64,000 bases of DNA from DAOTVD01 sp034437075 (GTDB lineage Bacteria > Chloroflexota > Anaerolineae > Aggregatilineales > J027), in NCBI GenBank assembly GCA_034437075.1, contig DAOTVD010000266.1:1-64000 (forward strand), written 5' to 3'. The position numbers and the translations under genes are program-made. This document shows, in pieces, positions 1 to 10,130 of this stretch; position 1 is the first letter of the stretch, and each line of letters starts with the position of its first letter. The notes beneath the pieces were generated by a model that had not been told where the DNA came from, did not search any database, and was given only the letters and a program-made list of their open reading frames with translations.

Positions 1-1
1 T

Positions 2-784
2 TTCCAAACAGCCTTATCTCATTTTGAGCAAAGTTTAGAAATCCATCAATCCAGCCTGGGCACCGATGAATGGTTTTGCGCTTGTGTGCTCCATAATCTG
101 AGCTACGCACATTGTAACCTGGGGGATTTAGCCCAAGCGACGGCATACATGCAGCGCGGCAAAGCCATGCACGAGGCCGCGCATGATTATCGTGGGGTAA
201 CGCACTCTATGAATGGTCTGGGGCTATTCGCCTACCTTCAAGGTGACTATCCTCTGGCTCGGCACTATTTTGAAGATGTTGTTCAGCGGAGCCATTCGAA
301 AGGTGATCGTCGAACAGCGGCCTATGCCACAAATAACCAGGGCATGGTAGCGTATGCCGAAGGAGATTTTGAGCAGGCGGAAAGCTATTTCCAAGAGAGC
401 ATCACGATTAAAAAGTCACTGGATGATGTGTATGGCCTAGCTTATACCTATGTTCATCTAGGGTTTTTATACCTGCGCATAGCCGACCCGCGCGCCTATG
501 CAACCTTGCAGCAAGCGTTGCAATTGGCCCGTGAATTTGATGCAAAATTCCTGCTGCTGGAAAGTCTGCTGGGCTTCGTTTGGTATACTTGGGCGGGTGG
601 TGACCGCAAGCGGGCTGTGGCGCTACTTGGCGCTGTGGCGCATGCGCCACAAATCAACTTGGACGTACAGCGTCGTCTGGATGAGGTGCAAACGCACTTA
701 GGCATCGCTCCCGCCGAAGAACCCTATATGACGTTAGATGACGCGATTGCAGCATTCCTCATAGCCCATACCCCTAACCCGTGA
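2..784 (+). CDS. TPR-repeat protein, 3' part only (5' end outside window)
   Basis: The frame is already open at base 2, so the gene begins upstream of the window; about 260 residues are visible. They form four or five tetratricopeptide helical hairpins with repeated GD(Y/F/L)xxA and A..Y...G motifs (for example GDYPLARHYFEDV, GDFEQAESYFQES). The C-terminal tail, with a LG......MTLDDAIAAFL pattern, resembles the end of the TPR region of LuxR/MalT-like or AfsR/BTAD-like regulators and predicted ATPases that are abundant in Chloroflexota (family knowledge). The DNA-binding or ATPase part would lie upstream and cannot be seen, so only a TPR scaffold can be asserted. The nearest in-frame start codon, GTG at 86, is internal to the repeat region. 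Confidence 0.75.
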   Translation, partial: FQTALSHFEQSLEIHQSSLGTDEWFCACVLHNLSYAHCNLGDLAQATAYMQRGKAMHEAAHDYRGVTHSMNGLGLFAYLQGDYPLARHYFEDVVQRSHSKGDRRTAAYATNNQGMVAYAEGDFEQAESYFQESITIKKSLDDVYGLAYTYVHLGFLYLRIADPRAYATLQQALQLAREFDAKFLLLESLLGFVWYTWAGGDRKRAVALLGAVAHAPQINLDVQRRLDEVQTHLGIAPAEEPYMTLDDAIAAFLIAHTPNP

Positions 785-1379
785 GCAATTCGTTGGCGTT
801 TAGCCGCAAGCCAGAAGCCGAGCATGGAACAACTCATTCTTTTCCCCGCGCTTCGTTCTTGCTCTGAAGCGCAAACGTACCAGCGCCCAGGCGACTACCC
901 GCCTCGAAACTTGGCCCAAGATCGGCGGGGTTGTGTGGGGCGTGCATCAAGCCGGTCTATCGGTGGCCTCGAGCCAGTAGCTCAGCCCGGCGCGGTCGCG
1001 GCCCAGGAACCCGTAATCCACCAAATAACAACGCAAGTGGGCATAGTCATTCGGTCAGGTCTAGCTCGTGTGCCAGTTCACCAACATTGTAAGGTCGCTC
1101 GGCTAAGTATCCGATCATGCGTAGGCGGGAAAAGCCTCACTGTATATACTCTGCTGATGTCCGTCAAACCGTTTCAGCATCTCTACTCCAAGCCTTCGAT
1201 AAGGAGAAAATAAACTACATCTATTCAGCGATCCATGCAGCATTTACCAACAATGCGGTTAAACGCCTCGTTAATTTTTATTTTCGGGAGATATTGAGAA
1301 ATCAGCCACTTTGCAGCAACCGGTGCATACATACAAACATTAGACCGATGACGTTGTCTACTAAATCCGCACAGGGTCA
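785..1379. other. Gene-poor gap with one decayed gene
   Basis: This 595-base gap holds the ArsR/DUF2087 remnant at 947-1180 on the minus strand. Open frames elsewhere in it have no recognisable protein character, no good ribosome binding site and unusual composition. Bases 785-946 and 1181-1379 show no RNA structure or repeat that I can support. Confidence 0.6.
947..1180 (-). pseudogene. Decayed ArsR-family regulator with DUF2087 tail
   Basis: Read on the minus strand, an ATG at 1180 follows a GGAG Shine-Dalgarno. Three pieces of one protein can be joined only by frameshifts: a short N-terminus, then SRLRMIGYLAERPYNVGELA and HELDLTE, the winged-helix of an ArsR-type repressor, then after a stop and an apparent internal deletion DYAHLRCYLVDYGFLGRDRA and GLSYWLEA, the characteristic end of DUF2087. 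A functional member would be roughly 150-200 residues, so about half is missing. Family knowledge: ArsR-DUF2087 proteins are common transcription factors in Chloroflexota and Firmicutes. The target cannot be inferred. Confidence 0.7.
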
Positions 1380-2681
1380 TCAGGTGGTGGGATGAACGAA
1401 ATAGACATAAATCGTCAGGTCACCAAGCTTTAGTTCATCCCCATGGCACAGCCCATAGCGTTCTTCAAATCGTAAGCGCTGGCCATTTAAGTACGTGCCG
1501 TTACTACTGCCTAAATCTTGGATGGTGATGGTATTCTGATGGGGGGGATTAATGCGCATATGTCGGCGGCTGACGCCCATGCGATAACCGCCGAAGCTGA
1601 TCAGATTCACATCTACGCTCAGATGCTCTGTCGGGTCATGTCGCCCCAATGTAAGGCCGTGCACCGGGTCCACGAAAAGCGGATGAATCTCGTGGGTGAG
1701 CACATTACGAATGTCTAAGCGTAAGCGGTAGTCGGGGCCAAAATAGCGAACGCCCCTGCTTGTTTCGCGCTGGTCGTACGGATGCCACCCTTGCTGCTTG
1801 GCTAGGTGACGCCGCTGAATATGTGTTTCGGAATTCAGAGCGAGCAGGGTTATCGTCGCCTCGCCTGACGGTGTCTGGCCATGTAAGAGCAAACCCTCCT
1901 GTTGCCAGACAAAATGCTGCTCCCAAACCTGTCGGCGCGGATGAAAAAGCTGCTTTAATCCGCTCCAGTTGTCGCGCTGAAGTACGCTGATACGGTCGCT
2001 ACACGCATCGCACATCAGGCATAGTTCCTGCAAGGTGGCCAAAGAGAATGACCCCGTATTGCCGTATAGCGCGCGTACATGCAATGCGCCCTCATGGTCT
2101 GGCAGACGGCAGAATTCACACTCATGATACATTTCTCGCAAGCGAATGATATAGTTTTGCACCGTGGCATCTGGCAGAGGTATGGCAGCTTTGTTTTTCA
2201 GCGGTTGGGTCGCGTCAGCACGCACCTGTTTTAGCATCAGTGTGGCGGTTGCCTGGGATGCCATAGCGTCGGGCTGCGGCGCTTGAGGCATCGTACGCTC
2301 GCTTTGCTCAGTATCCGGCGTAGGCGCAATCTGCTTAACCCAGTCAACCGCTTCCTCGTAAGAGAATGTAAACTGTACGGGTACATCGAACAACTTGCAA
2401 ATGATGCGCAGCACGATCTTTAGGCGTGAGGCTGGCAGGTTATAGGCCACAAGCCCCGCCAAATTGGATTGCTGCAGCCATGCTTTGTCCCGTTGAACGA
2501 GTAACCGAGGGTTATCCTTTAGAACGGCGCCATCCAGAATCAGATAAACGGGCTCATCTTGCAGGCCAATCAACTTACTAACCAACAGCGCCGCCATATT
2601 CGTTGCCGGTTGCTGGGTGGTGGACTCTTGAAAGCTCAGTTGTATCTGATCCGCGTTTTTCTTTAGCGTGATAAAATGCAA
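1380..2681 (-). CDS. FHA-domain protein with SpoIIAA-like N-terminus and cysteine pairs
   Basis: A 433-residue cytoplasmic protein. Residues 1-118 end in FSYEEAVDWV and look like a SpoIIAA/STAS-type alpha/beta domain. Residues 185-230 contain C188xxC191 and C221xxC224xxC227, a possible zinc site. Residues about 343-427 are a forkhead-associated domain with GR (346-347), SRRH (371-374) and SSNGTYLNG (392-400), the residues that hold phosphothreonine. It lies about 100 bp downstream of the Ser/Thr kinase gene on the same strand, so the simplest reading is that it binds phosphorylated Thr on the kinase or its substrates (inference). The start is a TTG; the next ATG, codon 29, would cut into the first domain. 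The role of the middle region is unknown. Confidence 0.8.
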   Translation of the reverse strand: MHFITLKKNADQIQLSFQESTTQQPATNMAALLVSKLIGLQDEPVYLILDGAVLKDNPRLLVQRDKAWLQQSNLAGLVAYNLPASRLKIVLRIICKLFDVPVQFTFSYEEAVDWVKQIAPTPDTEQSERTMPQAPQPDAMASQATATLMLKQVRADATQPLKNKAAIPLPDATVQNYIIRLREMYHECEFCRLPDHEGALHVRALYGNTGSFSLATLQELCLMCDACSDRISVLQRDNWSGLKQLFHPRRQVWEQHFVWQQEGLLLHGQTPSGEATITLLALNSETHIQRRHLAKQQGWHPYDQRETSRGVRYFGPDYRLRLDIRNVLTHEIHPLFVDPVHGLTLGRHDPTEHLSVDVNLISFGGYRMGVSRRHMRINPPHQNTITIQDLGSSNGTYLNGQRLRFEERYGLCHGDELKLGDLTIYVYFVHPTT

Positions 2682-2783
2682 GTCTGGTTTTCTTTACCTA
2701 GTTGTTATGTAACTCGTCCGGTTGTTCGCTTGAGCCTTCAATCAACGCCGCGTGCGCACAGAGGCAATCGCCGTGGGCGCTTG

Positions 2784-5700
2784 TCAAGCTCCGCCAAGGC
2801 AATCTGTATCTATTCTATACTGCACGATTTGTTCACAAGTGAGGGTTGCCACATAGCGCGCTTCATCAATCCAGGACAGAATATCCTCTGCAAAATTTGT
2901 TGTCGGTAATTCCCACCGCCGCAAACTACCATCAAACGATGTCGAATAAAATGCGCTAGCATCATCGGCAAAAACTACATCCGTGATGGCTGCGGTATGG
3001 CCTGTGAGCGTGTACAGACGCTCGCCCGTTAGGGCATCCCAAACGATAAGTTGACGATCATCGCCACCTGAGATGACGAGACGTTCGTCCGGGCTTAGCG
3101 CCACAGCGGTGACGGTGGCCGTATGACCTTCAAAGATTTGCAGTTGATCACCTGTTTGGGTATCCCACACCACCACCCGGTTGCTAAAAGTGGCGAACAA
3201 ACGGCCTCCATCATTATCGAAGGTTAGCGAAAACACATCGCTGTTAGCCGTCTCGTATTCAATGAGCGGGTCGCCCGTGTTAACATCCCACAGAATGACG
3301 CGGTCATCACGCCCCCCCGAGGCCATCAGTTGACCGTCCGCCGTAAAGGCAACCGCCAGAACACTATCGGTGTGGTTGTCAAACGTCTGTACAATTTGCT
3401 GATCTTCCATATTCCACATCAGCAGATCACCCGTAAAGGTGCCAACCACCCCGATATCACCCTGCGGGCTGATGCGCACGCGCGTCGGCAGGGTGATGCC
3501 GTCAGTCAGGATGTAGCGTTCTTCCCAAGTCGTCGCATCCCAGACGATCACCTGCCCGCTAAACAGCGCCGTGGCTAGCGTGTCGCTTGCGCGATGGTAG
3601 GCAATCCCGGCGATAAGGTCTAGGTCACTTACCGGAATCTCCGCCAAAAGTTCACCCGTTTCGGCATCCAGTTCAACAAGTTTGACGGGCCGTAAGCTCA
3701 GGTCAACAATATCACGCGCAGTTGGCGATGTGATAAGGAAATTTCGGGCCGAATCGTAGGCCATCGTCACAAGGCCGAAATCACCCGCTGCGTAGCGCCA
3801 GGTTTCGGTGGGGCTGCTCAGCCCCCACAAACGCGCTGTGGCGTCTGCATAGCCCACCAACATGCTGGCGCCGTCGGGCCCAAAAGCCACCGCTAGGGGA
3901 ATAGCGCTGCTGGCGGAAAAGCGCCGCAGTACACTTCCTGAACTGACATCCCATTCAATCAGGGTGCCATCGCTAGAGGCGGTCATGATCGTGCGGCCAT
4001 CCGGGCTGAAAGCACCATCATGCACGATGCGCGTGTGCCCGCGCAAAACCGTTTCAACTTCGCCACTTTCGACATCCCAAATAATGGCAAAACCATCATC
4101 TGAGCCTGACACAATGCGGGCGCCATCCGGGCTAAATGCCGTAAAGCGAATATCACCGGCGTGTTCCTCTAACACATGACGCGGTTCGTTGGTTTCTAAA
4201 TCCCAGATGATGACCCTATCGGCTTCGTCACCAGCCACCAAGTAGGCACCTGTAGGGTCAAAATTTACGTCTTGGATGGATTCGGTATGTGCCGAAAGCA
4301 CGGCCAGTCGTTCATAAGTCTCCATCGACCACAGATGAATAGTGCCGTTTTCGCTCGCCAGGGCAATTTGTGCCCCATCGGGGCTAAATGCTGCCGCGCT
4401 GAGCGGGCCGTCATCCGGTTCGAACGTGTGAAAGCGCTCGCCAGCAGCCATACGCCACAGTATCGCTGTGCCATCAAAGGACGTAGATAGTAAGGTTGTG
4501 CCATCTGGGCTAAGAGCGATGGCGTGGATTGCATCAGTATGGGCCTCCAATATATGTATGGCCTCACCCGTGTGAGCATCCCAGATAACGATTGTGCCGT
4601 CCGTTGCACTGGTGATGAGGGTGTCGCCCGCGTGGCCAGTTATCACATCGCGTATAGCTTCCTGATGGCCTTGTAGCAAAAAGCGGGTGCCGGGGGCCAG
4701 GGCGCGTTCTACAAGGAAGCCACTTGCCGAGGGCGAGGGATGGTCAAAACGTGTCGCCTCGATTGCCAGGGCCAGCGCTAATTCGGGGTCGCCATTGCTG
4801 AGCGCGGCTTGCGCATTGGCCACCAACGCGGCACTTTGCGAACGCTGCGCATTGGCATCACTCGTCGCCTGCGCGCTGACCGCTTCATCTTGGGCCAGGC
4901 GCGCATTCTCGCTTTCAGAAAACGCTAATAGCGATAAGGCAAAGGCACCAGCAGCAGCCAGCAACGAGAAAATGACCAGCAAACGCAAGCGCCCCCGCGC
5001 CCGTTGTTCCAGCGCTTCTCGCTGCGCTTGTTGTTCGGCTAAGCGTGTCTGATACTGTTCACGCGCTTGCAGGCTGACATCCATGTACGCTTGCTCATCT
5101 GTGGTGAGTGTAATGCGCGACTCTACCAGCCAACTTTCGAACTGTTGCAAGCGCGCGCCCGTTAATAAATAGCTAGCGTCCTGGCCAGCTTCGCGCCATT
5201 CGTCGGCTAGGTTCGCCAGGATGCGTTGCTGCCGAACATCATTGCGGCTTTCGTCTAGCCAGGCGCGTAAGCGGGTCCATTCGCGCAAAATAGCTTCGTG
5301 GGCCACTTCCACCGTAGGATGCCGGGTGGTTGGGTCGCGGTCGAAGGTCAGCAAGCGCGCGTTGCCAAAGCGGTCAATCACTGCGCGGATGATCTGCGGC
5401 TGTGGCCCTAGGTGCAAGATTTCTTCTAATGCCACGCGCCGCCGGGTATCTTCAGAGCCTTCACCCAGGGTCACCAAGCGTAAGAAAATTTGCCGGGCCA
5501 ACGCTTGTTGCTGTGCATCCAGGGCAATATAGGTCGATTCGGCCTGTTGGGCCAAGGCCCCCAGAATCCCCCCCAGCTTTTGATAGCCCTCTAAGGTGAT
5601 GAGATTGCGCTCTTGATCTCGTTGGTTGTATAGCTCGGTCAGCCCAAATTGCAAAAGCGGCAAAGCCCCTAGTTGACCGCTCATTTCCGCGATAATCTCG

Positions 5701-7367
5701 GCGACCACAGCCGGCTCATAAGCCACACCCACGGCCCGCGCAGGCTCGACGATAGCGCGTTCGAGTTCCTCCGCGCGCATGGGTACGGCGATTTCTGTGC
5801 GGCTTTGCAACAACATACTGAAGTTTTCATACATCAGAGGACGGTCGTAGAAATCCGCCCGCATCGTGATCAGTAACCGAAAACGGCTATTCGGATGCAC
5901 AAGCGCATAGTACAGATTATCAAGAATATGTTCGACATCACGTTCGTGGGTCTGGATGGTAAAGAGTTCCTCAAATTGGTCAATCACCAATAAGACTTCG
6001 CTCTTGTCCGTGGGCAACAAGGCCGCCATGGTTTTGTGCAGACTATCCTTCGCTTGGCCTTGCATCATATGAAGCGAGTCGTCGGTGTTCGTCGCGATGC
6101 TCAGCAGCGCATTCCGCAGTTCTAAACGCGCATTCGTAGCGGGGGTCATGTGTAAGATAAACCATTGGTCAGACCCTGGGATGCGCCCAGCGCGCAGCGC
6201 TGGCACCACCGCCGCTTTCACCAGGCTGGACTTACCGCTGCCGCTGGGGCCAACCACCGCCAAAAACCGAGAGAATTCGCCTTTTTCGGCCAAGCGAGTC
6301 AGCAAATGTTCCGTCAGGCGTTCGCGCCCGAAAAACCGTTGGCTATCGGTTTCGTCAAAGGCTTGCAGACCACGATACGGATTTGGCGCGACTTCATAAT
6401 CCGCCACAGGCGGCAAAAATGCATCCACGACGGGTTGGCCGTCGGGGCCGCGCAAGGTACCATTCGGCGTACGCTCTAGTTTCTGGCCCTGAAAATAGAG
6501 CGTTTCGGCCTTTTGCTGGGCGCGAAATTCCAATGCCTCGCGCAAACCCAAGGCAAAGGCATGCATGTCCGCAAAGCGGCTTTTGGCGTCTGGCGCCGCG
6601 CCGCGTTGCAGAACTTCATCCAACTGAGATGGTAAATCGGGGCGCAAGGTACGCAGGGTTGGCAACGGACGCCCGATTTTGCTCACCAGATCATCGTATG
6701 AACCGGTAAACAAATCCGAGAAAGGATGCTGGCCTGTCAGCATTTCGAATGTGATGATCGCCAAGCTATATTGATCGGACTGGGGCAATAGCTGCGCCTC
6801 GCGGAGTTGCTCGGGGGCAGCATAGGCGGGCGACCCCACAATCGGGAGGTTGTCGTCTGCCGTGCTACCAAATAGCCGGGCAATGCCAAAGTCCGTCAGA
6901 TAGGTATTCTGGTGTTCGTCTATCAGGATGTTTTCGGGTTTGATGTCCCGGTGAATAACGCCATAGCGATGCGCCAGGCCCACCGCGCTAGCGACCTGGC
7001 CAATAATATGCACGATGGTTTCAGCCTCCGGCAGGCTGTCTGATTTGGCAAGCTGAGCTTCTAGCCAGCCCCGCAGATTACCGCCACGAATCCAACGCAT
7101 AACAAGATAAGCGCCCGTAGGATCACGCCAATAGTCATAAATCGGGACAATCTGCGGATGTTCTAGCCCGGCGATAAGGCGCGCCTCGGCATCGAACCGA
7201 CGGATGAATTCAGGATAGTTGGCCAGAGCAGGATAAATGACCTTAATCGCCACCTCGCGTTCGATCACTTCTTGATGAGCCTTGTACACGGCGCCAAAGC
7301 TACCCTCGCCAATGAGTTCACGTATGGCATAGCCGCGAAGTTTGGTGCCAGTTATGCTGTCATGCAT
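2784..7367 (-). CDS. Ser/Thr protein kinase - STAND NTPase - WD40 fusion
   Basis: A 1527-residue multidomain signalling protein. Residues 10-280 are a Hanks-type kinase with a glycine loop IGEGSFGAVYKA (19-30), Lys42, HRD (139-141) and DFG (159-161), so it appears active. Residues about 328-700 are an nSTAND1-type NTPase with Walker A GPSGSGKSS (373-381) and Walker B LLVIDQFEELF (459-469). A basic stretch and one transmembrane helix (about 794-815) follow, then 13-14 WD40-type repeats (about 890-1490) with repeated SPDG and IWD motifs, enough for two propellers. The order suggests a cytoplasmic kinase and NTPase with propellers across the membrane, unless the helix is not inserted. The tail LTCEQIVQYR is typical of Chloroflexota WD40-STAND proteins. 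The FHA gene follows and the acylase-like gene precedes on the same strand. Confidence 0.92.
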   Translation of the reverse strand: MHDSITGTKLRGYAIRELIGEGSFGAVYKAHQEVIEREVAIKVIYPALANYPEFIRRFDAEARLIAGLEHPQIVPIYDYWRDPTGAYLVMRWIRGGNLRGWLEAQLAKSDSLPEAETIVHIIGQVASAVGLAHRYGVIHRDIKPENILIDEHQNTYLTDFGIARLFGSTADDNLPIVGSPAYAAPEQLREAQLLPQSDQYSLAIITFEMLTGQHPFSDLFTGSYDDLVSKIGRPLPTLRTLRPDLPSQLDEVLQRGAAPDAKSRFADMHAFALGLREALEFRAQQKAETLYFQGQKLERTPNGTLRGPDGQPVVDAFLPPVADYEVAPNPYRGLQAFDETDSQRFFGRERLTEHLLTRLAEKGEFSRFLAVVGPSGSGKSSLVKAAVVPALRAGRIPGSDQWFILHMTPATNARLELRNALLSIATNTDDSLHMMQGQAKDSLHKTMAALLPTDKSEVLLVIDQFEELFTIQTHERDVEHILDNLYYALVHPNSRFRLLITMRADFYDRPLMYENFSMLLQSRTEIAVPMRAEELERAIVEPARAVGVAYEPAVVAEIIAEMSGQLGALPLLQFGLTELYNQRDQERNLITLEGYQKLGGILGALAQQAESTYIALDAQQQALARQIFLRLVTLGEGSEDTRRRVALEEILHLGPQPQIIRAVIDRFGNARLLTFDRDPTTRHPTVEVAHEAILREWTRLRAWLDESRNDVRQQRILANLADEWREAGQDASYLLTGARLQQFESWLVESRITLTTDEQAYMDVSLQAREQYQTRLAEQQAQREALEQRARGRLRLLVIFSLLAAAGAFALSLLAFSESENARLAQDEAVSAQATSDANAQRSQSAALVANAQAALSNGDPELALALAIEATRFDHPSPSASGFLVERALAPGTRFLLQGHQEAIRDVITGHAGDTLITSATDGTIVIWDAHTGEAIHILEAHTDAIHAIALSPDGTTLLSTSFDGTAILWRMAAGERFHTFEPDDGPLSAAAFSPDGAQIALASENGTIHLWSMETYERLAVLSAHTESIQDVNFDPTGAYLVAGDEADRVIIWDLETNEPRHVLEEHAGDIRFTAFSPDGARIVSGSDDGFAIIWDVESGEVETVLRGHTRIVHDGAFSPDGRTIMTASSDGTLIEWDVSSGSVLRRFSASSAIPLAVAFGPDGASMLVGYADATARLWGLSSPTETWRYAAGDFGLVTMAYDSARNFLITSPTARDIVDLSLRPVKLVELDAETGELLAEIPVSDLDLIAGIAYHRASDTLATALFSGQVIVWDATTWEERYILTDGITLPTRVRISPQGDIGVVGTFTGDLLMWNMEDQQIVQTFDNHTDSVLAVAFTADGQLMASGGRDDRVILWDVNTGDPLIEYETANSDVFSLTFDNDGGRLFATFSNRVVVWDTQTGDQLQIFEGHTATVTAVALSPDERLVISGGDDRQLIVWDALTGERLYTLTGHTAAITDVVFADDASAFYSTSFDGSLRRWELPTTNFAEDILSWIDEARYVATLTCEQIVQYRIDTDCLGGA

Positions 7368-7470
7368 CTGTCATCGCACTCCCATAAAACTACCTTTGTA
7401 TTAGCCCCATGATTTACTACCCCTATCTATTATTTCATAGGATCGTGCATCCCGATATCCGTAGAATGTC

Positions 7471-9897
7471 CTATTCTTGTGCGGGGATGAGTTGCCAGGT
7501 TATCGCGCGGCTTGTCACCAATTGGTCTGTGTCAAAAGTGGTTTCGCGATAGGTTCCATCAGCCCAAAGTGGAAGCTGATCGGCATAATGGGCGCTGGTC
7601 GGGTTATCGCTCTGCCCCGTCGAATTGATAAAGTAACCCCGGTTGAGGTTCGCAAAATCGACCACGAAGCGCATACTGGCGATGCTCGTAACCGAAAAGC
7701 GGCCTTCCGTGATTGACCAGGGCGCGACATTCAGGCTCGTGAGCCCGCCGCCTATAGCGGCTTCGCGCGTGGCTTCGGCCCGGTCTGCGGGTTGGATGAC
7801 CGTGGCAATTTCGGGTTCAAAAATGGCGCTATGCAGATCACCCCAGTGCCATGCTTCCCGGTCGGTGCCCCACTCCGTTTGCATAGTGGCGTCCGCTTGT
7901 TGTAACGCCAACGCTAAGATACGCTCTCGTTCCGCTAGGCCGTTCTCAGCGTTATTCCAGAGCGGGTGCGGGCCGTTTATCATTTGGGATAGGATGTACA
8001 CGGCGTGCGATTGTTCATATACGGGCAGTTCTTCCAGCGCCAACCGCATCAGGTGATCTAAAAATACGTTGAAAAAAGCTGCATGCGGGCTATCGGGCGC
8101 GTCTTGATAGGTCCATCCGGCCAGCCAAGCTAACAGGTCGTTGATTTGCGCGTCGTCAAAATCAAGCGTATTCAGAACGGGGATTATAAACGCCGCCGCG
8201 CTGTTGTATTGGTCACGTTGCATCATTTGCGCGGTTGCTACGGAATGCGGCGCTTGAGTGGCTAATAATGTGCCGAGCCGAGCAGCCCGCCAACCGTAAT
8301 CGTAAAACGAGGCGATGGGGTGCTCAAAAGATTCGGGGCGGATGATGGCATTATTGGCGGAGTAAACCACCCCGCTCGGTGGGTTGAATAGGCGCGGCAT
8401 ATTCTCTTGCTCCACGTAACCATTCCAGGTGAGCGCCGCGCTCGTGCCATCGACAGGCACCGTGCCATCGTGGCCCGGCGCGCGTAGCGGGATGCGGCCC
8501 GCCAAGGCGTACCCAATATTGCCATCCGTATCGGCATAAATGGCATTGAACGCGGCAATATCGAACAAGGATAACCCGGCAGTGAAATCATCCCAGTTTT
8601 GCGCGCGATTGAGGGCCAGCACACCTTGCACAGCGCGATGGCCATCGAAGCCCGACCAATACAGCGCCAACGGTTCTGCCAGCGGGATGCCCGCGAATTG
8701 TTCGAAAACCGGGCCAAGCGCGGAGCGCTGCACCTCATGCGTCACAGCCTCGCCACCCCGCACGCGAATGGTTTCAGTGCTGGTTTGTAGCGCAACGAAT
8801 TCATCTTGAAAACGATATTGGCCGGGGTTATCCGGGTTGATTTCAAGACGATAGAAATCGCCCAGGTCAGTCTGCGCACTGGTAAATCCCCAGCCGATTA
8901 ACGTATTGTAGCCAACCGTCACCCCAGGCCCCCCGACGATACTAAAGCCATAGGCCTGATAGGGACATTCCGGTGTGATGTCGACACAATGCAAGCCATT
9001 TTCGTACCATAATGATGGTATCGAAATGTTCAGGTGTGAGTCGTTCGCGAGGATTGGCAAGCCGGATTCGGTGTGCCTGCCGCTGATCGCCCAGGCGTTG
9101 GAACCAGCCCCCGTAACGGGATAAGGGTCTTGTTCGGTTGGCATTGTAAAAGTAGACATGGCGGTGTTAGGCCATAAGGCGCTCGGCGGTTGCCAGTCGG
9201 GTTGCATATGGAGGGGGTGCGCCTCATAGGGGTAAAGCGGCAAGACGAGCATCGCCCCTAGAGGCCCGGCAACGGCTATAACCTGGTCTTTCAATATCTC
9301 GGCCACCAGACTAAATTCGTTGAACCGCCAGCCCACGCCCAACTGCACCAAGAGCGTATCCTCAACCGTCCAGGGGCGTATGTTGATTTCATCATCAAAG
9401 ACGGTTTCTAACGCGGTGTACTGCCAGGCGAGTTGGGTTGCGGGCTGTTGTGCCAGCCAGGCATTGATCCCCCGCGTGTAGGCTTCTAGCATTTGGAGCG
9501 TTTCGGCTGATAGGTTATCGCGTTGTTGGTTTGCCAATGTGGTCAAGCCCAGGGTGCGCATCAGGCGGTCGCGCGCGATATATTCAGGGCCAGCTAGCTC
9601 AGCCAAGCGCCCTTGGGCTTCGTGGCGTGCCCATTCAAGTTGCCACCAACGGTATGCCGCATGCACAAAGCCCTGCCCCACGAATAAATCAACAGCGGAC
9701 TCCGCGCTAATCTGCGGGACGCCGTATGCGTCGAGATAGACCGACACTGGCGCGTCAATACCCGGCACCTGATACATTTCATCCGCTACCCCCTGTGCGC
9801 TGGTCTGGCCTATGGCATGGGGTGAGCCTACCGTGCTACTGAGTAAAGCCACGACAATGCACAAAAATGCCAGCCGATATAAAGCAGCTTGTATCAT
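7471..9897 (-). CDS. Penicillin acylase family Ntn-hydrolase, secreted
   Basis: An 808-residue protein with a signal peptide (about 1-30, hydrophobic LAFLCIVVALLS). It belongs to the penicillin/acyl-homoserine-lactone acylase family: an alpha-chain region (VYLDAYGVPQI, GFVHAAYRWWQLE, QGRLAEL) and the processing site GAGSNAWAISG, where Ser266 after Gly265 should become the N-terminal nucleophile after autocleavage. Family members hydrolyse amides of fatty or aromatic acids, including penicillins and quorum-sensing lactones; the substrate here cannot be read from sequence. A GGAG Shine-Dalgarno precedes the ATG. The gene lies about 100 bp upstream of the kinase gene on the same strand and may be co-transcribed. 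Confidence 0.92.
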   Translation of the reverse strand: MIQAALYRLAFLCIVVALLSSTVGSPHAIGQTSAQGVADEMYQVPGIDAPVSVYLDAYGVPQISAESAVDLFVGQGFVHAAYRWWQLEWARHEAQGRLAELAGPEYIARDRLMRTLGLTTLANQQRDNLSAETLQMLEAYTRGINAWLAQQPATQLAWQYTALETVFDDEINIRPWTVEDTLLVQLGVGWRFNEFSLVAEILKDQVIAVAGPLGAMLVLPLYPYEAHPLHMQPDWQPPSALWPNTAMSTFTMPTEQDPYPVTGAGSNAWAISGRHTESGLPILANDSHLNISIPSLWYENGLHCVDITPECPYQAYGFSIVGGPGVTVGYNTLIGWGFTSAQTDLGDFYRLEINPDNPGQYRFQDEFVALQTSTETIRVRGGEAVTHEVQRSALGPVFEQFAGIPLAEPLALYWSGFDGHRAVQGVLALNRAQNWDDFTAGLSLFDIAAFNAIYADTDGNIGYALAGRIPLRAPGHDGTVPVDGTSAALTWNGYVEQENMPRLFNPPSGVVYSANNAIIRPESFEHPIASFYDYGWRAARLGTLLATQAPHSVATAQMMQRDQYNSAAAFIIPVLNTLDFDDAQINDLLAWLAGWTYQDAPDSPHAAFFNVFLDHLMRLALEELPVYEQSHAVYILSQMINGPHPLWNNAENGLAERERILALALQQADATMQTEWGTDREAWHWGDLHSAIFEPEIATVIQPADRAEATREAAIGGGLTSLNVAPWSITEGRFSVTSIASMRFVVDFANLNRGYFINSTGQSDNPTSAHYADQLPLWADGTYRETTFDTDQLVTSRAITWQLIPAQE

Positions 9898-10130
9898 TTT
9901 GTTCTCCGTAAGGGGGTTATATCGATGTCGTGTACTGCAATTTGTCTGGTTGTCATATCAACATGCCCAGTATATCATGTTATAGATTAAAACATTTCCC
10001 AATACATGACTACTCGATTTCTATTCTAAAAATTTATACTAGAACGGATTTTGTGCCCACCTTTGCTTCTAAAGGATACAGCAGTGCAGGGAGGGTACAC
10101 GACTAGCTTGGGCAAAGAGGAAACATCGTA

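Noticed and set aside
824..1213. Plus-strand open frame of 129 codons
   Set aside because: It lies across the decayed ArsR-DUF2087 gene on the other strand; no motif or ribosome site.
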